Origin: a virus
Length of the DNA stretch: 26,215 bases
Direction: 5' to 3' (one strand)
IMG/VR virus record: IMGVR_UViG_3300006790_000100
Location: 1 to 26,215 of that record
Position 1 is the first letter of the stretch, and every line of letters starts with the position of its first letter. The notes below the pieces were generated by a model. The model worked only from the letters and a program-made list of their open reading frames with translations. It did no database searches and was not told the origin of the DNA. This document shows positions 1-4,455 of the stretch, piece after piece. The translations under genes were made by a program, and so were the position numbers.

Positions 1-165
1 AACTACATCATGTAGTATTGCTACTATCATATAGTCTTCACCTAAATGTTTTACTTGATTCATTACCCATAATGGGTGTAAGATATAAGGCTTCCCACCT
101 TTATCTGTTTGTCCAGCATGTGCAGTAGTTGCTATTTCAATAGCTCGTCCTAACATATTCATCAT
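1..165 (-). CDS. RelA/SpoT-type HD hydrolase, partial (C-terminus outside the window)
   Basis: This open frame runs off the left edge, so only the first 55 residues are visible. They contain AHAGQTDKGGKPYILHP (residues 15-31) and end in ILHDVV (50-55). This is the signature start of the HD hydrolase domain of SpoT/MESH1-like enzymes, which remove pyrophosphate from (p)ppGpp using Mn2+. Visible metal-ligand candidates are His30, His52 and Asp53; the later aspartate would lie outside the window. ATG codons at residues 1, 2 and 4 are all possible starts. Unlike its neighbours the gene lacks the CTTATCAATTATG-like leader; its start follows an A-rich stretch. Small stand-alone hydrolases of this family are found in phages and bacteria. 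Whether it acts on (p)ppGpp, NADPH or another nucleotide cannot be told from this fragment. The family call is strong; the substrate is inference. Confidence 0.85.
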   Translation of the reverse strand, partial: MMNMLGRAIEIATTAHAGQTDKGGKPYILHPLWVMNQVKHLGEDYMIVAILHDVV

Positions 166-190
166 GTTTGTTTTTATGGTTAATATTTAA

Positions 191-320
191 TTATTAATCA
201 CTATTAGAAGCTACTCTTTGAACTTTCTATATGTACACTCTTTACTAATTCTCAAGCATCACACTACTACATTAGCTTTTAAACTAATTTGATAGGAGCT
301 TAACTAATAGTGATTAATAA
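191..320 (-). other. Structured intergenic element A, closed by a 17-bp inverted repeat
   Basis: Bases 191-207 (TTATTAATCACTATTAG) are perfectly complementary to 304-320. Inside, AAGCT at 208-212 pairs with AGCTT at 297-301, separated by a 2-base bulge. A smaller hairpin, ATTAG/CTAAT, lies around 271-288. No plausible gene lies inside. The element sits between the HD gene start and element B. It could be a non-coding RNA, an untranslated leader fold or a protein-binding site. The strand is assumed from the flanking genes. Confidence 0.55.
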
Positions 321-321
321 A

Positions 322-344
322 TATTTTATTCGATTGTTAAAAAA
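322..344 (-). repeat. Recurrent motif copy M1 (TTTTTAACAAYCGAATWA type)
   Basis: Read on the minus strand this is TTTTTTAACAATCGAATAAA. The same core recurs at 562-577 and 1217-1231, and a weaker version lies near 2200. It lies between structured elements A and B. No host-type promoter is visible near these leftward genes, so a phage-specific promoter or a processing signal is a reasonable guess. Confidence 0.5.
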
Positions 345-554
345 TACCTATCCATAAGACCAAACAGTGTTGTGTACATCTCAACTGTCCAGATACTATC
401 CCATTGATAGCTGATCTATATATTAGTGTTAGTCCACTTTTTGTGGCACTTGAACTGTAGTTCTACTACATCTTATGGAAATCCGTCTTCAAAGTATATC
501 CTCATACACATTTGTACGTTGGTAGTGACTAATCTTGTCCAGACTTATCGGTAT
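344..554 (-). other. Structured intergenic element B
   Basis: This gene-free stretch is closed by paired segments: ATACC (344-348) with GGTAT (550-554), and ATAAG (354-358) with CTTAT (544-548). An inner stem is formed by TTAGTC (429-434) with GACTAA (527-532) and ACT (436-438) with AGT (524-526), with one bulged base. A small GTAGT/ACTAC hairpin lies near 455-468. The nested layout suggests a folded RNA of about 210 bases. It is bounded on both sides by the recurrent motif (M1 and M2). I recognise no known RNA family. A plus-strand open frame here has no gene-like features. Confidence 0.45.
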
Positions 555-561
555 ATTATTA

Positions 562-577
562 ATTCGGTTGTTAAAAA
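562..577 (-). repeat. Recurrent motif copy M2
   Basis: On the minus strand this reads TTTTTAACAACCGAAT and begins four bases after the stop codon of the 65-residue gene. The spacing to the gene end matches that of copy M3, where five bases separate stop and motif. Confidence 0.55.
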
Positions 578-581
578 GGAG

Positions 582-779
582 TTAATCTTCACCTTCAATA
601 TGATTGAATACTCCTCTACAAACCAATACATTTTCAAGTTCATATATACCACATGTTATACATGCTTGTTCTTCAGTATCAAATAGATTAATTTTATTTT
701 CATTATCTTTAAAGTAATCCATTGTATTAAGATCTATAATAAAGTATTTATCTACTGCATTTTTATTTTGATTTTTCAT
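582..779 (-). CDS. Small hypothetical protein, 65 aa
   Basis: I do not recognise the family. The protein is acidic and soluble-looking, with no membrane segment. Its C-terminal half, DTEEQACITCGIYELE followed by VLVCRGVFNHIE, has three cysteines, two of them in a CxxC pair, that could bind metal or be fortuitous. The start at 779 is supported by the leader TTTAAATTTATCAACTATG, which resembles those of five other leftward genes. The stop is followed directly by motif M2. A competing plus-strand frame (426-686) lacks such a leader and has an unnatural composition. Confidence 0.6.
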   Translation of the reverse strand: MKNQNKNAVDKYFIIDLNTMDYFKDNENKINLFDTEEQACITCGIYELENVLVCRGVFNHIEGED

Positions 780-796
780 AGTTGATAAATTTAAAA

Positions 797-879
797 AACA
801 ACCAAGAGGTGACGTCCTTTACTCCCGTTTTTTGTTAATTATCTCTATATGATTGATGATTGGATAAAACTTGGTTGTT
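797..879. repeat. 10-bp inverted repeat with a 63-base interior
   Basis: AACAACCAAG (797-806) pairs perfectly with CTTGGTTGTT (870-879). The interior carries the palindrome GACGTC inside an AGG..CCT context near 807-818. The element lies just upstream of the 65-residue gene on the minus strand and may be its folded leader. Confidence 0.45.
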
Positions 880-881
880 GT

Positions 882-920
882 ATGATATTATTGAGACATT
901 TTTATGGCGAATAATATCAT
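882..920 (-). other. 11-bp perfect hairpin
   Basis: ATGATATTATT (882-892) is complementary to AATAATATCAT (910-920) with a 17-base loop. No T-tract follows on the minus strand, so it is not a classic terminator. It overlaps the end of the 20-residue frame. Confidence 0.45.
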
Positions 921-950
921 TAATATAAATAATAGTGTTACTCCTCCCAT
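888..950 (-). CDS. Possible 20-residue membrane microprotein
   Basis: The translation is MGGVTLLFILMILFAIKMSQ, almost entirely one hydrophobic helix with a lysine near its end. It starts ten bases after the stop of the 38-residue gene, so the two could be translated together. An 11-bp hairpin, ATGATATTATT (882-892) with AATAATATCAT (910-920), overlaps its 3' end. Short hydrophobic frames arise easily in AT-rich DNA, so this is tentative. Confidence 0.3.
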   Translation of the reverse strand: MGGVTLLFILMILFAIKMSQ

Positions 951-960
951 GTTAATAGAT

Positions 961-1077
961 TTATAGCATCATTGGAACAATATACATACTGTCTAATGAT
1001 AGTGTTATTATTGTGGCATATACATAGTCTAACCATGTATCACCTTTAAAGTTTGGTATTATTGATAATGTAATCAT
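961..1077 (-). CDS. Small membrane-type protein, 38 aa
   Basis: The frame encodes an N-terminus MITLSIIPNFKGDTW and then a hydrophobic stretch (LDYVYATIITLSLDSMYIV). It carries the module's start leader (TTAAAACTTATCAATTATG), which is the main reason for calling it real. A terminator-like hairpin (1102-1134) lies just upstream and its T-rich tail runs into this leader, so the gene may be controlled by attenuation. The function is unknown; a small host-membrane-directed peptide is one possibility. Confidence 0.5.
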   Translation of the reverse strand: MITLSIIPNFKGDTWLDYVYATIITLSLDSMYIVPMML

Positions 1078-1101
1078 AATTGATAAGTTTTAATTAATAA
1101 A

Positions 1102-1134
1102 ATAAAAGCTCCAACAGTCTGCTAGAGCTTTTAT
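1102..1134 (-). terminator. Intrinsic terminator/attenuator, leftward
   Basis: ATAAAAGCTC (1102-1111) and GAGCTTTTAT (1125-1134) form a perfect 10-bp stem with a 13-base loop. On the minus strand it is followed by TTTATTAATT, a fair T-rich tail. It sits between motif M3 and the 38-residue gene, so it could end transcripts from the 42-residue gene or attenuate the gene below it. Confidence 0.65.
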
Positions 1135-1216
1135 ACCTACAACTACTCTTCAGCGTGTTACATCTATCTATCGTTGGTCGAGCCTAAGATATGATGTGTT
1201 ATAGGATTAGTATTTT

Positions 1217-1231
1217 ATTCGGTTGTTAAAA
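1217..1231 (-). repeat. Recurrent motif copy M3
   Basis: On the minus strand this is TTTTAACAACCGAAT, followed by AAAATA. It starts five bases after the stop of the 42-residue gene. It shares with M2 a GATTAA stop context and a C-rich spacer (CCCCC here, CTCC there). Confidence 0.55.
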
Positions 1232-1236
1232 GGGGG

Positions 1237-1365
1237 TTAATCTCTTATTTCTTTACCACATCTAAGACATACATGATTATAAAATACTGTATATGTTTTA
1301 GTATAATATATGTCAGCTTCTGTATACCATTTATGTCCAAATATTCTACATATTAGTTTTTTCAT
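1237..1365 (-). CDS. Small Cys protein resembling DUF1660 (MKKLICRIFGHKW type), 42 aa
   Basis: The translation begins MKKLICRIFGHKWYTEA and ends VCLRCGKEIRD. The pattern C..FGHKW followed by CxxCG is typical of a very small phage protein family (DUF1660-like), likely a mini zinc-ribbon with ligands Cys6, His11 and the CxxC pair. The function of that family is unknown to me. The start at 1365 has the module leader (TTTAAACTTATCAATTATG). The stop is followed by motif M3. Upstream lies the folded region 1403-1540. The gene is too short for most gene callers. Confidence 0.7.
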   Translation of the reverse strand: MKKLICRIFGHKWYTEADIYYTKTYTVFYNHVCLRCGKEIRD

Positions 1366-1402
1366 AATTGATAAGTTTAAAGTTAAATAAGTTAGTATTT
1401 AC

Positions 1403-1540
1403 AAAGAACTCTTACAAGGTTGCTATCCTTCGGCTTATCTAATAAAAGGTACAGTCTAAAAAGTTTGAAGGTAATTACTCCTTCTTCACGCACCACTGAA
1501 ATATTTATTTTTATTTACCAGCATTGGATAAGAGTTCTTT
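1403..1540 (-). ncRNA. Putative structured RNA closed by a 12-bp stem
   Basis: AAAGAACTCTTA (1403-1414) is the exact complement of TAAGAGTTCTTT (1529-1540). The interior has a palindromic GGTAATTACTCC segment near 1470-1482. Like the next intergenic region it contains CTTCGGCT and CACGCACC on the plus strand. The region starts at the stop codon of the 68-residue gene and ends before the leader of the 42-residue gene. A folded RNA, or an intercistronic processing element, fits. No known family is recognised. Confidence 0.45.
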
Positions 1541-1745
1541 AATTGTTTTTTTGAATAACAATAGCTTCTGGAGTTTTATCTATTGATTTAATATCTCCAG
1601 CATAATGTGTTACTGTTACTTGATATAATATTGAATTGTTTAATTCATATTTATACTCAACACCACAACAACCACATGAATTAAAGTGACAGTATGATTC
1701 ATTGTTTATCATATGAATTGCTTCAATAGGTGATAGTTTTTCCAT
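1539..1745 (-). CDS. Small Cys-rich hypothetical protein, 68 aa
   Basis: The start chosen is the ATG at 1745 (MEKLSPIEAIHMINNES), preceded by the leader TTTTAAACCTATCAATCATG. An upstream ATG at 1799 would lie inside a hairpin and add a low-complexity extension. Residues 18-26 read YCHFNSCGCCG, a cluster of His and four Cys that could bind a metal ion. The rest looks like a small beta sheet (YKYELNNSILYQVTVTHYAG). No family is recognised. Its stop overlaps by two bases the 3' arm of the 1403-1540 inverted repeat. Confidence 0.6.
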   Translation of the reverse strand: MEKLSPIEAIHMINNESYCHFNSCGCCGVEYKYELNNSILYQVTVTHYAGDIKSIDKTPEAIVIQKNN

Positions 1746-1769
1746 GATTGATAGGTTTAAAATTAAAAT

Positions 1770-1797
1770 GATAGTCTTCTGTTCCAAGGTGACTATC
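1770..1797 (-). other. 7-bp hairpin upstream of the 68-aa gene
   Basis: GATAGTC (1770-1776) pairs with GACTATC (1791-1797), 25 bases upstream of the start leader on the minus strand. It may be a leader fold. Further right (1800-1890) GC-richer segments include GCGTG/CACGC pairing near 1842-1881. No gene is seen there. Confidence 0.4.
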
Positions 1798-1889
1798 AAC
1801 CCGATTGCCCAGAAGGGTCAATTTGGACTATGAGTAAACATAGCGTGTGTCACCACATCTTACTTCGGCTCTATGGCACGCACCTCTCG

Positions 1890-1982
1890 TTGTACCTAAG
1901 AGAATCGAACTCTTATAATACCATTGGTATAATATGTATTAGCTATTAATATTACTATTGATTAGTTTTTAATCAAGATACA
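1890..1982 (-). tRNA. tRNA-like element, degenerate (class II shape)
   Basis: On the minus strand the ends pair over 7 bp: TGTATCT (1982-1976) with AGGTACA (1897-1891), one G-U. A textbook T-arm is present: AAGAG, loop TTCGATT, CTCTT (1914-1898). A 5-bp long-variable-arm hairpin, ATACC AAT GGTAT, lies at 1930-1918. The total is about 92 bases, right for a Leu/Ser/Tyr-type tRNA. However, the D-loop has no GG and I cannot place a 7-base anticodon loop with U33. It may be a decayed tRNA, a tRNA mimic or another folded RNA. No CCA is encoded. Confidence 0.3.
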
Positions 1983-2007
1983 AACAACCCAGAAATAGGC
2001 TGTTTGT
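1980..2007 (-). other. 10-bp hairpin
   Basis: ACAAACAACC (1980-1989) faces GGCTGTTTGT (1998-2007). The single mismatch is A-C on the plus strand but G-U on the minus strand, so the stem is complete only in a leftward transcript. It directly abuts the tRNA-like element. Confidence 0.45.
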
Positions 2008-2079
2008 TTATTAGTAATCACATTTCTGTTACCAAGTATGTGATAAAACTCTGATTCTTAGTCAATTACCTCAAATACC

Positions 2080-2151
2080 TTAAGCATTTGGGTTGATAAT
2101 GTTATCAAGAGTTGTAAGAACACCATCAACAATAATAAAATGTCTCTTCAT
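2080..2151 (-). CDS. Possible 23-residue peptide
   Basis: The frame reads MKRHFIIVDGVLTTLDNIIN and ends PNA. The only real support is the start context, AATCTATCAATCATG, which matches the leaders of the other leftward genes. It could be a tiny gene, a leader peptide for the region below, or the remnant of a longer gene. About 330 bases of folded, gene-free sequence follow on the minus strand. Confidence 0.3.
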   Translation of the reverse strand: MKRHFIIVDGVLTTLDNIINPNA

Positions 2152-2235
2152 GATTGATAGATTGATTGGTTAATAAATATATGATTGGTAAATGTATTTG
2201 ATTTTATTATTCGTTAGTGCAACGAAAAAGAATAA

Positions 2236-2267
2236 AACCACAACACACACTCCCGTGTGCTGTGGTT
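2236..2267 (-). terminator. Strong intrinsic terminator of the 95-aa gene
   Basis: On the minus strand AACCACAGCACAC pairs with GTGTGTTGTGGTT: 13 bp with one G-U and a 6-base loop. TTTATTCTTTTT follows. It begins six bases after the stop codon of the 95-residue gene. Leftward genes beyond it therefore need their own promoters. Confidence 0.85.
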
Positions 2268-2272
2268 CAGTG

Positions 2273-2560
2273 CTACTTCTTGAAAGGAGAAGCAGTGATT
2301 TCGCCAGAGCTGAATGCAAGCTTCAGTCTAGTTTCACCCTCTGCGTTCTGCGTCTCAACAACGACCATTGTATCCAATGGTAAGTCTGTGATGTGCTGAC
2401 CAGCACTAACTTTCTTACCAGCTTCAACACCAAAGTAGATGTTTTCTGCTTCACCATCATCATTGATGAATGTGATGTATGGATAATCGTTCTTGTTTAG
2501 ACGAACAACGCTTTGCGCTTCAATCTTTCTTTCTGCATAGAATTTCTCTAATGATTGCAT
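2273..2560 (-). CDS. Conserved-looking hypothetical protein, 95 aa, separate transcription unit
   Basis: The start at 2560 (MQSLEKFYAERKIEAQSVV) is preferred over the upstream ATGs because it has the leader TTAAAACTTATCTATATG. The N-terminal 20 residues are helical and charged; the rest alternates in beta fashion, with SAGQHITDLPLDTMVVVETQ. No membrane segment, signal peptide or known motif is seen. Its base composition stands out: 2341-2400 is 48% G+C, against 22% in 2161-2220. It has its own terminator, a long structured leader and a strong upstream promoter, so it looks like a highly expressed single-gene unit. The function is unknown; an early nucleic-acid-binding or host-takeover role would be a guess. 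Confidence 0.8.
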   Translation of the reverse strand: MQSLEKFYAERKIEAQSVVRLNKNDYPYITFINDDGEAENIYFGVEAGKKVSAGQHITDLPLDTMVVVETQNAEGETRLKLAFSSGEITASPFKK

Positions 2561-2587
2561 ATAGATAAGTTTTAAATTAAACATAGC

Positions 2588-2606
2588 GGCGTGGTTACCC
2601 CACGCC
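2588..2606 (-). other. GC-rich hairpin in the 5' leader of the 95-aa gene
   Basis: GGCGTGG (2588-2594) pairs with CCACGCC (2600-2606) around a 5-base loop, in otherwise very AT-rich sequence. It lies 28 bases upstream of the start codon at 2560 and just after a possible leader peptide, so it could stabilise the transcript or control translation. Confidence 0.55.
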
Positions 2607-2611
2607 AAAAT

Positions 2612-2662
2612 TTAGTGGGGGTTATTTATTAGGTAGAACACACATTCGTTAATTTTCATCAT
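2612..2662 (-). CDS. Possible 16-residue leader peptide
   Basis: The frame MMKINECVFYLINNPH ends five bases before the GC-rich hairpin at 2588-2606, an arrangement like a leader peptide in front of an attenuator. There is no regulatory codon run and the start lacks the module leader, so this may be chance. Confidence 0.2.
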   Translation of the reverse strand: MMKINECVFYLINNPH

Positions 2663-2962
2663 TTTAAAAATTAAAAAAAAAATAAAAAATTTAATTTGTT
2701 CAAGATATTAAACGGATCTTATTATTTTGTTTAAAATAGTGAACATTATTGATTTATTATAGAATACGCCCCACCCATCAGGAAAGCGTAAAAATAACCA
2801 GTATGAAACAAGATAGAAATGAGTGGGGGCTGCACTAGAATAAGTGCATAGAAAACAGAACAGTTTAAAAAGAACTAATTTTAAAAACTTCTACAGGGGT
2901 TTCTCTTTAAAACTCTTACCCCAGAAAAGTAAACAAGTATACTATAGTAGACTAGTCTTGCA
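2663..2962. other. Gene-free divergent leader region with hairpins
   Basis: No credible gene is seen on either strand. The stretch contains an A-rich run (2669-2691). GCCCCAC (2768-2774) pairs with GTGGGGGC (2823-2830) with one bulge. TGCACT/AGTGCA forms a perfect hairpin at 2831-2848, and GGGGT (2896-2900) faces ACCCC (2918-2922). If the leftward promoter at 2963-2994 is used, this whole stretch is the 5' leader of the 95-residue gene. Confidence 0.5.
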
Positions 2963-2994
2963 CAAAGCTAGTACTTTAATTTCAGATAAGCAAG
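2963..2994 (-). promoter_or_regulatory. Leftward Bacteroidota-type promoter
   Basis: On the minus strand the -7 box is TAGCTTTG (2970-2963), a full match to TAnnTTTG. Exactly 20 bases upstream is CTTG (2994-2991), one mismatch from the -33 box TTTG. It is the only full -7 match I found on the minus strand between 1 and 3000. It faces the 95-residue gene and is back to back with the rightward promoter. Confidence 0.65.
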
Positions 2995-2996
2995 TA

Positions 2997-3028
2997 TTTG
3001 GATAAGTTTTTTTTAATCTTTACTTTTG
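2997..3028 (+). promoter_or_regulatory. Rightward Bacteroidota-type promoter P1
   Basis: TTTG (2997-3000), 20 bases, TACTTTTG (3021-3028): a perfect match to the Bacteroidota sigma-ABfr consensus. Transcription should begin near 3035, giving a short A-rich leader before the ATG at 3060. Its -33 box lies only two bases from that of the leftward promoter. Confidence 0.8.
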
Positions 3029-3059
3029 CTGTAGTTTAAACTAAATAAAATAATATATT

Positions 3060-3545
3060 ATGGGAATTGTTAAAAAACAACAACTAAAAGAAACCTTGGG
3101 TACAGATAAGCTGGATTATGTACTAGTTACTGAAAAGGGATCTGATGAACTTAAAAGAATTAATAAGACTACTTTTGATTCAGCATATGATAATAGTAGT
3201 ACTTCACAATCAGAACTTACTCTTACTCCAAAAGGGTCAGTTACACAAGCTACTAATATAGGTACAGATGTTACTCTTAATTCTAGACAAGGTAAGATTA
3301 CTACTGTAAGTAATCCAAATATTGCTGCTGGAGCAGGAGCTTTATTTGAAATGAATAACTCTGAAATTGGTGCAGATTCTATTGTATTGTTTACAGAACA
3401 TATGACAGGTACATGGACAGGTGGAGATAGAAACTTATCTTTTGCATATCAGTCTTATGCTGGAGGATGTTCTATATCTATTGTGAATAATCACGCAACT
3501 ACAACACTCTCAGATGATATTGTATTTCATTTTGTAGTATTATAA
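3060..3545 (+). CDS. Virion-associated beta-domain protein (putative), 161 aa
   Basis: The first 50 residues are charged (MGIVKKQQLKETLGTDKLDY...). From about residue 56 a beta-rich domain follows: TPKGSVTQATNIGTDVTLNS, then GKITTVS, FEMNNSEIGADSIVL and a closing DIVFHFVVL. This 'sVTQaTnigTdVtLNs' pattern is common in small structural and fibre-associated proteins of marine and environmental phages, so a virion accessory or adhesin role is inferred. The gene is alone between promoters P1 and P2, far from the other virion genes. The start follows AAATAAAATAATATATT, typical of this genome. The role in the particle is unproven. Confidence 0.65.
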   Translation: MGIVKKQQLKETLGTDKLDYVLVTEKGSDELKRINKTTFDSAYDNSSTSQSELTLTPKGSVTQATNIGTDVTLNSRQGKITTVSNPNIAAGAGALFEMNNSEIGADSIVLFTEHMTGTWTGGDRNLSFAYQSYAGGCSISIVNNHATTTLSDDIVFHFVVL

Positions 3546-3554
3546 TAGGAATTG

Positions 3555-3585
3555 TTTGTAGGTATAATATTTTTTATTATATTTG
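3555..3585 (+). promoter_or_regulatory. Rightward Bacteroidota-type promoter P2
   Basis: TTTG (3555-3558), 19 bases, TATATTTG (3578-3585): a second perfect consensus. It starts ten bases after the stop of the previous gene and about 18 bases before the ATG at 3604. It likely drives the long small-gene and packaging operon. Confidence 0.8.
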
Positions 3586-3603
3586 TCTCTGAAGAATTGA
3601 GAG

Positions 3604-3978
3604 ATGAGAAATAGAATAAATGTACCCATTCCAATTAAAGGTAAGCAGAAGCTCTACAGAGCTTATGTAGAGTTACTGCAACCTTTATTGAAGATTAGAA
3701 AACGAGAGGCTGATGTATATGCTTATCTTCTATATCTAAATAATGAGAAGAAAAATCTACCAGATAATGATAGGTTTGATCTAATATTTAGTACTAAGTA
3801 TAGAAATGTTATTACTGAAGAATTAGGTATAGCTAAGAGTGTGCTTCAGAATTGTTTTTCTGAGTTGAGAAAGAATAGTCTTATAGTAAATAACCAGATA
3901 CCAGAAGGTCATCAGGTATTTATAGACGAGAATACATTAGATATAACTTTTAAACTAAAGATAGATAACAATGAGTAA
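3604..3978 (+). CDS. Winged-helix DNA-binding-like protein, 124 aa
   Basis: The protein has a basic N-terminus (MRNRINVPIPIKGKQKLYRAY). Helices LLKIRKREADVYAYLLYLN (about 29-47) and a helix-turn-helix-like segment, TEELGIAKSVLQNCFSELRK (about 71-90), are followed by a wing-like hairpin (IVNNQIPEGHQVFIDENTLDITFKLKI). This resembles winged-helix proteins found upstream of terminase genes in Bacteroidota phages. A transcription regulator or a small-terminase-like DNA-recognition role are both possible. It is first in the operon behind P2, and its end overlaps the next gene by eight bases. No exact family is recognised. Confidence 0.65.
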   Translation: MRNRINVPIPIKGKQKLYRAYVELLQPLLKIRKREADVYAYLLYLNNEKKNLPDNDRFDLIFSTKYRNVITEELGIAKSVLQNCFSELRKNSLIVNNQIPEGHQVFIDENTLDITFKLKIDNNE

Positions 3979-4279
3979 TTACATAGTAAGTGGTAAATGG
4001 ATAATACTTAATTATATTGCTAAGAATGTAGAAGTAGATGACAATGAAGATAAGTATGTACTAGAATCAAAGCTTAATGAAGCTGATACTGTAGTTATGA
4101 AGAAAAGATTACTTAGAAAGAATATCTATGCAGTTAATGATACTAGGGAAGAGACTAAAGATACTTTTGATAGAGATGATGTATATATGTTATGTTCTTA
4201 TGATTATGGAGATATACATGTAATACTTACTGATGAAGAGGTAGTTAGTATATTAGATTATGTAGGCCCAGAGAAATGA
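3971..4279 (+). CDS. Small hypothetical protein, 102 aa (T-x-E-E motif group, member 1)
   Basis: This acidic protein of unknown family starts MSNYIVSGKWIILNYIAKNV. Its C-terminus, DIHVILTDEEVVSILDYV, contains a beta strand, then T-D-E-E-V and a helix. The same arrangement recurs in five neighbouring small proteins. The start overlaps the previous gene by eight bases and the end overlaps the next by four (ATGA), suggesting coupled translation. No catalytic motif or membrane segment is seen. Confidence 0.7.
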   Translation: MSNYIVSGKWIILNYIAKNVEVDDNEDKYVLESKLNEADTVVMKKRLLRKNIYAVNDTREETKDTFDRDDVYMLCSYDYGDIHVILTDEEVVSILDYVGPEK

Positions 4280-4455
4280 TAGAAACAATGAGCTATGAAA
4301 AAAGTGGCTTTACAGTTGAAGAGTATGTAAATAAGTTAATATGGTTAGAAGAAGTCTCAATGAATATGAAAAGTCAGGGTATGGGATGGTTAGTATGGCG
4401 TACTCATTTTGATGGAGAGACTTTTACTATAGTAGTAACACATATAGCAGAATGA
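4276..4455 (+). CDS. Small hypothetical protein, 59 aa (motif group, member 2)
   Basis: This gene fills the gap between its neighbours exactly, with ATGA overlaps at both ends, which is strong evidence that it is real. The protein starts MIETMSYEKSGFTVEEYVNKL and ends in a beta hairpin, GWLVWRTHFDGETFTIVVTH. FTVEEYVNKL matches the shared motif. The closing HFDGETFTIVV resembles TFHGAKVNVY in the product of 5390-5659. The function is unknown. Confidence 0.75.
   Translation: MIETMSYEKSGFTVEEYVNKLIWLEEVSMNMKSQGMGWLVWRTHFDGETFTIVVTHIAE

Noticed and set aside
444-468. Second T-arm-like sequence on the minus strand (AGTTCAAGT)
   Set aside because: The flanking bases do not pair and no acceptor stem was found.
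426-686. Plus-strand frame of 86 codons
   Set aside because: It has no start leader, an odd Cys/Ile/Tyr-rich composition, lies in folded sequence and overlaps the better-supported 65-residue minus-strand gene.
1102-1134. CRISPR or direct-repeat array in the leftward gaps
   Set aside because: Repeats are inverted pairs or widely spaced single motifs; there is no regular repeat-spacer pattern anywhere in the window.
2192-2399. Two overlapping plus-strand frames
   Set aside because: They are antisense to the terminator and coding part of the 95-residue gene and have no promoter or start context.
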